Shown in pieces: positions 1-7,802 of a stretch of 64,000 bases of DNA (positions within the stretch are counted from its first letter, which is position 1; each line of letters begins with the position of its first letter). Made by a program: the position numbers and the translations under genes. The stretch spans positions 62,001 through 126,000 of the forward strand of contig NZ_FQLF01000004.1 in the NCBI RefSeq assembly GCF_900120175.1, read 5' to 3'. The stretch comes from Oceanicoccus sp. KOV_DT_Chl (GTDB lineage: Bacteria > Pseudomonadota > Gammaproteobacteria > Pseudomonadales > Dasaniaceae). Under the pieces are notes generated by a model. The model saw nothing but the letters and a program-made list of their open reading frames with translations. It was not told the origin of the DNA and ran no database searches.

Positions 1-1
1 T

Positions 2-820
2 ATTCTCACTGAGATGCGGGAAAAAGGTCGCGACTTTGGTGATGTGTTAACCGAAGCGCAGCAGTTAGGCTATGCCGAAGCTGATCCAACCTTTGATGTG
101 GAAGGTATTGATGCTGCGCATAAATTAGTGATTTTAGCTTCGTTGTCTTTTGGAATCCCACTGCAATTTGATAAGGTTTTTACCGAAGGTATTACTAGAA
201 TATCTACTGAAGATGTCAACTATGCTGAGGAGCTTGGTTACCGCATTAAACATTTAGGTGTCGCACGCAAGACCGAGAAAGGTGTTGAGTTACGGGTGCA
301 CCCAACACTGATTCCTGAAAAACGTTTAATTGCCAATGTGAACGGGGTGATGAATGCGATTCTAGTGAAAGGTGATGCGGTTGGCCCCACCTTGTTTTAT
401 GGCGCGGGCGCAGGCGCAGAGCCGACTGCATCAGCTGTAGTGGCTGATGTTATTGATGTGGCGCGAACGCTGAGTGCCGAACCAAAACACCGTGTTCCTC
501 ATTTGGCATTTCAGCCCAATCAGTTAAGTGATACGCCAATTTTAAGTATGGATGACGTTGAGACCGCCTACTATTTGCGCATCTCAGCGTTGGATCGCCC
601 CGGGGTTTTATCTAAAGTTGCACAAATTCTTTCTGAGGCCGCAATCAGTATTGAAGCTATTATTCAGAAGGAGCCACCAGAAGATCAGGATCATGTGCCT
701 TTAATTATTCTGACCAGCCGTGTTGTGGAACGTAAATTAAATACGGCTATTACAGATATTGAAGCGCTGCCGAGTATATTCGGTCAGGTCACACGAATTA
801 GAGTTGAGTCATTGGGTTAG
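2..820 (+). CDS. hom: Homoserine dehydrogenase, C-terminal part (5' end outside window)
   Basis: The reading frame is open from base 2, before the first in-frame ATG at 14, so the gene starts upstream of the window. What remains (about 272 residues) is the catalytic-domain end of homoserine dehydrogenase followed by an ACT domain beginning around the 'YYLRISALDRPGVLSKVAQ' stretch. The enzyme reduces aspartate semialdehyde to homoserine in the threonine/methionine pathway in the cytoplasm; the ACT domain normally mediates threonine feedback (family knowledge). The stop is 49 bp before thrC, so the two form a hom-thrC pair typical of Pseudomonas-type gammaproteobacteria. Confidence 0.96.
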   Translation: MLTEMREKGRDFGDVLTEAQQLGYAEADPTFDVEGIDAAHKLVILASLSFGIPLQFDKVFTEGITRISTEDVNYAEELGYRIKHLGVARKTEKGVELRVHPTLIPEKRLIANVNGVMNAILVKGDAVGPTLFYGAGAGAEPTASAVVADVIDVARTLSAEPKHRVPHLAFQPNQLSDTPILSMDDVETAYYLRISALDRPGVLSKVAQILSEAAISIEAIIQKEPPEDQDHVPLIILTSRVVERKLNTAITDIEALPSIFGQVTRIRVESLG

Positions 821-869
821 GCTGGCGACTTAATTCAGAAAGATAAAATAAATTCAGGCAAGGTTTATC

Positions 870-2267
870 ATGAAATACATAAGTACTCGCGGCAAGGCGC
901 CGGCGTTAAATTTTGAACAGGTTTTATTAACTGGCCTTGCTCCCGATGGCGGGCTATATGTACCGGAAACACTGCCACAATTTTCGCAACAGGAAATCGC
1001 TTCCTGGGCAGGGCTAAGTTATACCGATTTGGCGTTTAAAATTGTGCAACCCTTCGTCGATGATTGTATTCCCGCTGACGATTTGAAGGCGATTATTGAT
1101 GATACCTATATTGATTTTCGTCACCCCTCAATTGCACCGTTAGTGCAGCTGGATAAAAATGAATGGGTACTGGAATTATTTCAGGGCCCCACGTTAGCGT
1201 TTAAAGATTTTGCGCTGCAAATGTTGGGTCGTTTGTTGGATTATATATTGGAGCGCCGCCATCAAAAAGTTGTCATTATGGGGGCTACTTCTGGTGACAC
1301 AGGTTCGGCTGCAATTCAGGGCTGCAAACGTTGCAGTAATATCGATATTTTTATACTACATCCTCATCAGCGCGTATCCGACGTGCAGCGCAAGCAAATG
1401 ACCACTGTGCTGGCAGACAATATTCACAATATCGCCGTGCAGGGTAACTTCGACGATTGCCAATCGATGATTAAGGCCAGCTTTAACGATAAAAGTTTTT
1501 TGCCAGAAGATCGTCAATTGGTGGCAGTTAATTCGATCAACTGGGCGCGGATAATGGCGCAGATCGTTTATTATTTTTATGCGTCGTTATCACTGGGCGG
1601 TCCCTTGCGACCAGTTGCATTTTCTGTTCCCACCGGTAACTTCGGAGATATTTACGCTGGTTATTTAGCGTCAAAAATGGGTTTGCCGATTGATCAATTG
1701 GTAGTTGCAACCAACACCAATGATATTTTGCACCGTTGTATTTCCGCTAATGATTTTTCCAAGCAGCCATTAGTACATACATTGTCACCAAGTATGGATA
1801 TTGTGATTTCCAGTAATTTCGAACGTTTATTGTTTGATTGCTATGGTCGTGATGGTGCTGCTATTGATGATTTAATGACTCGTTTCCAATCGGAAGAAGT
1901 TTCGATTGCTGATAGTGCTTTTAGTAATGTGCAGGCATTATTTGATAGCTATATGGTCGATGATAAACAGACCGTGCAAACTATTGCTGATGTCTATGAG
2001 AGTACTGAATATTTATTAGATCCCCACTCCGCTATTGGTGTTGAGGCTGCGAGAAAAGTCCGTCGTCGTAATGATATTCCAATGATTACCTTGGCGACTG
2101 CTCATCCGGCAAAATTCCCGGAAGCGGTAATGAAAGCGGGCTATCCACAGGAACCACAATTACCGCACCATATGGCTGATTTGTTTGAGCAGGAAGAGCG
2201 CTGCACGGTGTTGGCTAATGATTTGACGGTAGTGCAACAGTTTGTGGCTAATAATATTACTGCCTAA
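870..2267 (+). CDS. thrC: Threonine synthase
   Basis: A 465-residue PLP enzyme converting O-phosphohomoserine to threonine. The N-terminus 'MKYISTRGKAPALNF' and the segment 'LFQGPTLAFKDFALQ', which carries the PLP lysine, are characteristic of threonine synthase, as are 'GATSGDTGSAAI' (phosphate binding) and 'SVPTGNFGDIYAGY'. Length matches the long gammaproteobacterial form. ATG start with an AGGCAAGG-like purine stretch just upstream. It follows hom by 49 bp, so the two are probably cotranscribed. Nothing odd is seen. Confidence 0.97.
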   Translation: MKYISTRGKAPALNFEQVLLTGLAPDGGLYVPETLPQFSQQEIASWAGLSYTDLAFKIVQPFVDDCIPADDLKAIIDDTYIDFRHPSIAPLVQLDKNEWVLELFQGPTLAFKDFALQMLGRLLDYILERRHQKVVIMGATSGDTGSAAIQGCKRCSNIDIFILHPHQRVSDVQRKQMTTVLADNIHNIAVQGNFDDCQSMIKASFNDKSFLPEDRQLVAVNSINWARIMAQIVYYFYASLSLGGPLRPVAFSVPTGNFGDIYAGYLASKMGLPIDQLVVATNTNDILHRCISANDFSKQPLVHTLSPSMDIVISSNFERLLFDCYGRDGAAIDDLMTRFQSEEVSIADSAFSNVQALFDSYMVDDKQTVQTIADVYESTEYLLDPHSAIGVEAARKVRRRNDIPMITLATAHPAKFPEAVMKAGYPQEPQLPHHMADLFEQEERCTVLANDLTVVQQFVANNITA

Positions 2268-2280
2268 TTCTGCTACTGCT

Positions 2281-2297
2281 TCGGGGGCTTCCCCCGA
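2281..2297 (+). terminator. GC hairpin between thrC and recJ
   Basis: A perfect 7-bp stem, TCGGGGG / CCCCCGA, with a 3-nt CTT loop lies 13 bp after the thrC stop and 16 bp before the recJ start. No T-tract follows, so it is either a weak or Rho-assisted terminator or a 3'-protecting hairpin with read-through into recJ. Confidence 0.5.
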
Positions 2298-2313
2298 TCA
2301 CGTTTGGAGAGCA

Positions 2314-4053
2314 ATGCAAACCATAATAAAGCGTCGTCCCCAATCAACAGATAAGCAGCTGCTTGTCGAAGGTCTTTCCCCCTTGTTGCAACGCATCTAT
2401 AGCGCCAGAGGTATTACCTCCGGGCAGCAAGTGCGCGCTGATTTATCCTTGCTATTAAAGCCTGACACTTTAAAAGGATTGCCTGCGGCGTTGCAATTGT
2501 TGCAAACAGCTCTGCAACAGCAACAGCGTATTTTAGTGGTGGGTGATTTTGATGCCGATGGTGCTACTAGCAGTGCATTAGCTGTACTGGCTTTGCGCGC
2601 AATGGGTGCTGGTTTTGTTGATTTTTTAGTGCCCAATCGTTTCGAGTATGGCTATGGTTTGACTCCCGAAATTGTGGCAGTCGCAACCCAGTATTCGCCG
2701 GATTTAATCGTCACAGTTGATAATGGTATTTCCAGTATTGCGGGTGTTGAGGCTGCCAATACTGCGGGTATTAAAGTACTGGTAACCGATCACCATTTGC
2801 CAGGAGCGGTATTGCCAGCTGCCGCAGCTATCGTTAATCCGAATCAGGCCGGCTGTACGTTCGCCAGCAAGAATCTGGCGGGTGTTGGGGTGATTTTTTA
2901 TGTAATGTCAGCTCTCCGTACTCATCTACGTCGGCAACAATGGTTTAAGCAGCAGCAGATTGAAGAGCCTAATATGGCGGAATACCTTGATTTGGTGGCG
3001 TTGGGTACTGTGGCCGATGTGGTGCCGCTTGATCACAACAATCGAATATTAGTCGCCCAGGGCTTGCGCCGAATCCGCGCCGGTAAAACCCGTCCTGGTA
3101 TCAAAGCACTGTTGGAAGTCGCCAATCGTAGCGTCCACCGTTTAGTGAGTGCAGATTTAGGTTTTGCTATAGGCCCACGTTTGAATGCTGCTGGCAGGTT
3201 GGATGATATGTCACTGGGGATTCAGTGTTTGCTCACCGATGATCCCTATCAGGCAAGAGATATTGCCCAGCAGATGAATGACTTGAATCAGGATAGAAAA
3301 GCTATTGAAGGCAGTATGCAGCATGAGGCTTTGGCAGGTTTAGCCAACCTGAAGATGGAGGAAGGCAGTTTGCCTATGGGCTTGTGTATTTATGATGCTG
3401 CCTGGCATCAGGGCGTTATTGGAATTTTGGCCTCACGAATTAAGGATCGTTATCATCGTCCGGTCATCGCCTTTGCTGATACTGATGATAGCAATGTCAT
3501 TAAAGGTTCGGCGCGCTCTATTGCCGGTTTACATATTCGCGATGCGCTGGATGCAGTCGCTGCTCGTTATCCCCATTTGCTGAATAAGTTTGGTGGTCAT
3601 GCCATGGCTGCGGGCATGAGCCTTGAAAAAAGCAATTACCATGAGTTTGCGCAAGCTTTTGATTGGGAAGTGCGTCGACAACTGACGGAGGACGACTTAC
3701 AGGCAAAGCTGCTCAGTGATGGCGAGTTGATGCAGCAGGATTTTAGGCTTGAAATCGCCGCGGAATTACGCGATGCCGGCCCCTGGGGGCAGCACTTCCC
3801 TGAGCCAGTGTTTGATGGTCAGTTTTACTTGATACAGCAGCGTCTGGTCGGCACCAATCATTTGAAGATGGTGTTAGCGCTGGATGCTGAGGGCAGCCAG
3901 TTAATGGATGCGATCGCATTTAATATTGACTCTAAACTGTGGCCAAATGCAGCGGTTCAAAAAGTACTGGTGGCGTATAAGCTGGATGTGAATGAGTTTC
4001 GTGGCAAGCAATCTCTGCAGTTATTGGTTGATCATATAGAGGCTGTTGGATGA
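2314..4053 (+). CDS. recJ: Single-stranded-DNA-specific exonuclease RecJ
   Basis: DHH-family 5'-3' ssDNA exonuclease used in recombination and mismatch repair. Visible motifs in order: 'VVGDFDADGATSS' (metal-binding Asp), 'VTVDNGISS', 'VTDHHLPG' (the DHH motif), 'ALGTVADVVPL', and in the DHHA1 domain 'KFGGHAMAAG'. I chose ATG 2314 because GGAGAG lies immediately upstream and the product (579 residues) matches the family; a longer reading frame back to 2242 overlaps thrC and has no homologous look. It follows thrC, an arrangement common in Pseudomonas-like genomes. Confidence 0.95.
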   Translation: MQTIIKRRPQSTDKQLLVEGLSPLLQRIYSARGITSGQQVRADLSLLLKPDTLKGLPAALQLLQTALQQQQRILVVGDFDADGATSSALAVLALRAMGAGFVDFLVPNRFEYGYGLTPEIVAVATQYSPDLIVTVDNGISSIAGVEAANTAGIKVLVTDHHLPGAVLPAAAAIVNPNQAGCTFASKNLAGVGVIFYVMSALRTHLRRQQWFKQQQIEEPNMAEYLDLVALGTVADVVPLDHNNRILVAQGLRRIRAGKTRPGIKALLEVANRSVHRLVSADLGFAIGPRLNAAGRLDDMSLGIQCLLTDDPYQARDIAQQMNDLNQDRKAIEGSMQHEALAGLANLKMEEGSLPMGLCIYDAAWHQGVIGILASRIKDRYHRPVIAFADTDDSNVIKGSARSIAGLHIRDALDAVAARYPHLLNKFGGHAMAAGMSLEKSNYHEFAQAFDWEVRRQLTEDDLQAKLLSDGELMQQDFRLEIAAELRDAGPWGQHFPEPVFDGQFYLIQQRLVGTNHLKMVLALDAEGSQLMDAIAFNIDSKLWPNAAVQKVLVAYKLDVNEFRGKQSLQLLVDHIEAVG

Positions 4054-4207
4054 CATGTCATTAACAATCTAACTAATGACTATTAATGTGTAATGCGCTT
4101 GTACTATAGTTATCCTATAAAGGTTGTCGAGTGCTAGCCATCTACGACCGTTTTAGCTAATACCCCAAAATTGGTAGAACAATAATAACGTTGAAAGGAA
4201 AGTGATA

Positions 4208-5425
4208 ATGTCAAAGTGCCCAGTCCATATAGATTTGGTTGATCCGGATATTTACAGAGAAGGTGTACCCAACCACTTCCTCAAAGAGTTACGCGCGGAA
4301 GCGCCGCTGGCCTGGTATGACGACAAGTCAACAGGCGTGGGGTTTTGGGCGGTTACCAAGCATGAAGATCTCGATTATATTTCCAAGCATCCACTGATTT
4401 TCTCCTCCGCCGAAAAGACCTGTCTGATGAGAGAAATGAATGAAGAGGCGGTGGCTATGCAGCGGCTGATGATGATCAACATGGACCCGCCGGATCATTT
4501 ACAAAATCGGCGCATCGTTAACAAAGCCTTTATCCCAAAAGTTATTGAGTCGAAGCTGGCTAATATCAAAGATATTTCCAAAGAAATTGTCGATAAGGTT
4601 GCGGCAAAAGGTGAATGTGAATTTGTTACCGAAGTGGCAACTGATTTGCCATTGATTGTGATCTGTGAACTGATGGGTGTTAAAAAAGAAGATCGACAAA
4701 TGATTTTTGATTGCACTAATACCATGGTATTTGCCGATGATCCTGATATGTCCACCAGTGAAGAAGATGGTCAGATGGCAGCTGCACAAATTTATACCTA
4801 CGGTATGCAGTTATTAGCTGAACATCGCGAAAACCCTACCGACTCTTTGACTGGAATATTGGTTGATTCTGTCGATGGTGAAGGCCTCAGCGAAGATGAA
4901 TTCTGTTCATTCTTTTTGATTTTATTGGTGGCTGGAAATGAAACCACTAGAACTGTGACGGTTAATGGTATGCGCTTGTTGATGGAGCATCCTGAGCAGT
5001 TACAAGCTATTGCCGCTGATATGTCGTTATTACCTAATGCGGTTGAAGAAATGCTGCGTCACCAGCCGGCGGTTATTCAATTCCGTCGTACTGTGATGGA
5101 AGATGTTGTGGTTAGTGGCCAGCAATTAAAGAAAGGCGATAAGGTGATTATGTTTTACCCATCGGCAAATCGCGATGAGGCTTTATTTGATGAAGGAGAT
5201 GCTTTTGATATTTATCGCAACAATGCCGACCAGCATCGCAGTTTTGGCATAGGCGAGCATTTTTGTCTGGGGTCGCATTTGGCTCGACTGGAATTGCGAG
5301 TCATTTTTGAAGAAGTGATTTCGCGAATGAAAAATCCAAAATTTGCTGCTCCAGTAAAGCGTTTGCGCTCTAATTTTATTAATGGCATTAAAGAAATGAA
5401 AATCACCTTTGATCCCGAAGTGTGA
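4208..5425 (+). CDS. Cytochrome P450
   Basis: A soluble bacterial P450 of 405 residues. Signatures: I-helix oxygen-activation motif AGNETT at about residues 242-247, ExxR as E281-M-L-R284, and the haem loop FGIGEHFCLG with the cysteine ligand at residue 353. 'MINMDPPDHLQNRR' is the usual C-helix region. General style resembles the CYP124/125/142-type families that oxidise sterols and branched lipids, but the substrate cannot be read from sequence. Start: GAAAGGA 8 nt before ATG 4208; the in-frame GTG two codons upstream is less well placed. No ferredoxin or ferredoxin reductase gene is adjacent, so the redox partner must be elsewhere. Confidence 0.93.
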   Translation: MSKCPVHIDLVDPDIYREGVPNHFLKELRAEAPLAWYDDKSTGVGFWAVTKHEDLDYISKHPLIFSSAEKTCLMREMNEEAVAMQRLMMINMDPPDHLQNRRIVNKAFIPKVIESKLANIKDISKEIVDKVAAKGECEFVTEVATDLPLIVICELMGVKKEDRQMIFDCTNTMVFADDPDMSTSEEDGQMAAAQIYTYGMQLLAEHRENPTDSLTGILVDSVDGEGLSEDEFCSFFLILLVAGNETTRTVTVNGMRLLMEHPEQLQAIAADMSLLPNAVEEMLRHQPAVIQFRRTVMEDVVVSGQQLKKGDKVIMFYPSANRDEALFDEGDAFDIYRNNADQHRSFGIGEHFCLGSHLARLELRVIFEEVISRMKNPKFAAPVKRLRSNFINGIKEMKITFDPEV

Positions 5426-5461
5426 TTTCTATTCAATAGCAACATCAATAGTAATAAAAAA

Positions 5462-5486
5462 GGCGCTCATAATGAGCGCCTTTTTT
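5462..5486. terminator. Bidirectional intrinsic terminator between P450 and mdh
   Basis: The 8-bp stem GGCGCTCA / TGAGCGCC with a 3-nt TAA loop is followed by TTTTTT on the plus strand and preceded by AAAAAA (T-tract on the minus strand). It sits between convergent genes (P450 stop at 5425, mdh stop at 5504) and can end transcription in both directions. Confidence 0.9.
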
Positions 5487-5503
5487 ATTGCGTGCTCTGT
5501 CTA

Positions 5504-6484
5504 TTAAGGTAATAGGTGAGCAACAGCATCGCGTTCTTCAGTCAATTCTTTTTCAGTCGCTTGCATTTTTGCACGGCTGAAATCATTGATTGATAAGCCC
5601 TGTACGATTTCCCACTCGCCATTGTTGCAGCGACAAGGGAAAGAATAGATCAGGCCTTCAGTAATACCGTAAGAACCGTCAGAGTAAATCCCCATGCTAA
5701 CCCAGTCATCGCCGTGAGTGCCTAGTGCCCAGTCGCGCATATGGTCGATGGCAGCATTTGCAGCTGAGGCCGCAGAAGATGCGCCACGCGCTTTGATGAT
5801 GGCGGCACCACGTTGCTGAACCGTAGGGATAAAGTCGCTTTCGTACCAAGCCTGATCAACCTGATCGATAGCGGCAGTGCCCGATACTTTGGCAGAGTAC
5901 AAGTCAGGGAACTGTGTTGCAGAGTGATTACCCCAAACGACCATGTTAGTGACGTCATCAACGGTCTTGCTTGTTTTCTGGGCAATTTGTGTTTTGGCGC
6001 GGTTGTGATCCAGACGCATCATTGCAGTAAAGTTACGTGGGTTGATGCTGGGAGCATTGCGCTGAGTGATCAGGGCATTGGTGTTAGCCGGGTTACCGAC
6101 AACCAGTACTTTAATGTTTTTACTGGCATTCTGGTCAATGGCTTTACCTTGCACAGAGAAGATAGCAGCATTGGCTTCCAGCAAGTCTTTACGCTCCATA
6201 CCTGGTCCACGAGGACGAGCGCCTACCAATAATGCGTAATCAGCATCTTTAAAGCCAACATTCGGATCATCCGTACATACCACACCCGCTAACAATGGAA
6301 AGGCACAATCGTCCAGTTCCATTTTTACCCCTTCCAGGGCCTCTAAAGCAGGAGTGATGTCCAGTAATTGCAAAATAACAGGCTGGTCAGCACCTAACAT
6401 GGCACCAGAGGCAATGCGGAATAACAGTGCATAGCCAATTTGGCCTGCTGCACCTGTAACGGTAACGCGAACGGGTTGTTTCAT
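5504..6484 (-). CDS. mdh: Malate dehydrogenase
   Basis: A 326-residue NAD-dependent malate dehydrogenase interconverting malate and oxaloacetate in the TCA cycle. The N-terminal NAD-binding segment reads '[19 protein letters not shown]', the substrate-binding region '[10 protein letters not shown]', and the catalytic histidine lies in '[11 protein letters not shown]'. This is the cytosolic-type MDH found in many bacteria rather than the E. coli 312-residue type. ATG start with AGGAC about 8 nt upstream. It is transcribed divergently from ttcA across a gap of about 300 bp that contains a candidate structured leader (see separate entry). Confidence 0.97.
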   Translation of the reverse strand: MKQPVRVTVTGAAGQIGYALLFRIASGAMLGADQPVILQLLDITPALEALEGVKMELDDCAFPLLAGVVCTDDPNVGFKDADYALLVGARPRGPGMERKDLLEANAAIFSVQGKAIDQNASKNIKVLVVGNPANTNALITQRNAPSINPRNFTAMMRLDHNRAKTQIAQKTSKTVDDVTNMVVWGNHSATQFPDLYSAKVSGTAAIDQVDQAWYESDFIPTVQQRGAAIIKARGASSAASAANAAIDHMRDWALGTHGDDWVSMGIYSDGSYGITEGLIYSFPCRCNNGEWEIVQGLSINDFSRAKMQATEKELTEERDAVAHLLP

Positions 6485-6520
6485 GGGTTGAGTCCTGTAG
6501 TTGGAATGTTGCTTATTTTA

Positions 6521-6605
6521 GCTACCATCGTTAAAGGGTAGCCCTGAATCGGGTTTGCGGGCAGGGAGTCTTTCAACGTTGCGGGTCTCGCAACGAGTGG
6601 CTACC
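6521..6605 (-). promoter_or_regulatory. Candidate structured 5' leader of mdh with alternative stems
   Basis: On the mdh sense strand three segments can pair in two exclusive ways. GGTAGCC (6605-6599) can pair with GGCTACC (6543-6537), enclosing a perfect 7-bp hairpin CGTTGCG/CGCAACG (6595-6589 with 6583-6577) and a smaller CCCTG/CAGGG pairing (6566-6562 with 6546-6542). Alternatively GCTACC (6542-6537) can pair with GGTAGC (6526-6521). The element lies 37-121 nt upstream of the mdh ATG. This three-segment design is typical of riboswitches and attenuators, but I do not recognise the class and the second hairpin is not followed by a T-tract. Function is inference. Confidence 0.4.
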
Positions 6606-6681
6606 TGGGCCGGGTAAGGCCGCATTGGGCGGGTGTGGAGCCGAATGCCTTAAAATCGGGGGCAATTCTAGTGATTTGCCG

Positions 6682-6710
6682 GTTAAATTTCCAGCCTAAT
6701 TAATCATCAA
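6682..6710 (-). promoter_or_regulatory. mdh: Candidate sigma-70 promoter for mdh
   Basis: On the minus strand TTGATG (-35) and TTTAAC (-10) are separated by 17 bp. The -10 matches only 4 of 6 consensus bases. If used, the mdh leader would be about 190 nt and would contain the stems listed at 6521-6605. Confidence 0.3.
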
Positions 6711-6787
6711 TAGCGATTTCCTTGTTGCGGATTTTTTCAGCAAAATTGCGTAGAATGCGCCGCACACAGAAACCGGGTGGTAATAGC

Positions 6788-7678
6788 GTGTTAGAACTGT
6801 CGAAAAAAGAGAAAACCGAATTCAATAAGCTGCAAAAGCGGCTGCGTCGCTATGTCGGGCAGGCGATCGAGGAATACCGCATGATTGAAGCGGGGGACCG
6901 GGTTATGGTATGCCTTTCCGGCGGCAAAGATTCCTATGCCATGCTTGATATATTGATGAACCTGCAGCGCAGTGCGCCAGTAGCCTTTGAGCTGGTGGCA
7001 GTCAATATGGACCAGAAGCAACCGGGTTTTCCCGAGACTGTATTGCCAACTTATCTTGATGCGTTAGATATTGAGTACTATATCGTTGAGAAAGACACTT
7101 ATTCTGTGGTTAAGCAAAAAGTCCCTGAAGGTAAAACCACTTGCGGCCTCTGTTCGCGTTTGCGGCGTGGAACACTCTATGCCTTTGCTGAAGAAATTAA
7201 CTGTAACAAGATTGCACTGGGCCACCATCGCGATGATATTGTCGAAACGCTGTTTTTGAATTTATTTTATGGTTCTAAATTATCGGCAATGCCACCTAAG
7301 TTGCTAGCCGATGACAAACGCAATGTGGTGATTCGCCCTATGGCTTACTGTAAGGAAGCCGATCTGGAAGAGTATGCACAGCTGAAACAGTTTCCTATCA
7401 TCCCCTGTAACTTGTGTGGCTCTCAAGAAAATTTGCAGCGACAAAATATCAAAACCATGTTGCAAGGTTGGGAAAAAACACAGCCTGGCAGAGTCGCTAG
7501 TATTTTTGGCGCGCTACAAAACGTAGCGCCCTCGCAGTTGGCTGATGCCAACTTATTTGATTTTTCCAGCCTTCGTGTTGACCGCGCCGGAGAGCGAGAA
7601 GAATATGCTTTTGCTGAGGCAGAAATTACTGCGTCGGCAGTCGATGTGGTACGTTTTATTGATGCTTTAAAAGCCTGA
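6788..7678 (+). CDS. ttcA: tRNA 2-thiocytidine synthetase TtcA
   Basis: ATP-dependent thiolase that makes 2-thiocytidine at position 32 of certain tRNAs, using an iron-sulfur cluster. The PP-loop SGGKDS is at residues 44-49, and the paired cysteines appear as C119-G-L-C122 and C207-N-L-C210. I place the start at GTG 6788 ('[19 protein letters not shown]'), with GGTGG 8 nt upstream, giving 296 residues, close to the family norm; a TTG at 6722 would add 22 residues of basic, unconserved-looking sequence. Single gene, divergent from mdh. Confidence 0.95.
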   Translation: MLELSKKEKTEFNKLQKRLRRYVGQAIEEYRMIEAGDRVMVCLSGGKDSYAMLDILMNLQRSAPVAFELVAVNMDQKQPGFPETVLPTYLDALDIEYYIVEKDTYSVVKQKVPEGKTTCGLCSRLRRGTLYAFAEEINCNKIALGHHRDDIVETLFLNLFYGSKLSAMPPKLLADDKRNVVIRPMAYCKEADLEEYAQLKQFPIIPCNLCGSQENLQRQNIKTMLQGWEKTQPGRVASIFGALQNVAPSQLADANLFDFSSLRVDRAGEREEYAFAEAEITASAVDVVRFIDALKA

Positions 7679-7802
7679 TTGCTGCCTATAATTTATCCTT
7701 GCTTATCAACATAGCGCCGATTATATAGCCATAAATGGAATATAACTGATCCCGCACTATACTTTTGTCTTCGATTAGCCCGTTGCGAAGAGTTTTTTAT
7801 TG

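Larger units (their letters stand above)
6485..6787. other. Intergenic region mdh/ttcA (303 bp)
   Basis: Divergent gap. It holds the structured mdh leader and the weak mdh promoter listed separately. No convincing extra gene is seen; an in-frame TTG at 6722 would extend ttcA but is not favoured. No FNR-like TTGAT-N4-ATCAA site was seen here. Confidence 0.6.

Noticed and set aside
5813-6232. 139-codon plus-strand frame inside mdh
   Set aside because: Antisense shadow of the highly conserved mdh gene without RBS or family resemblance.
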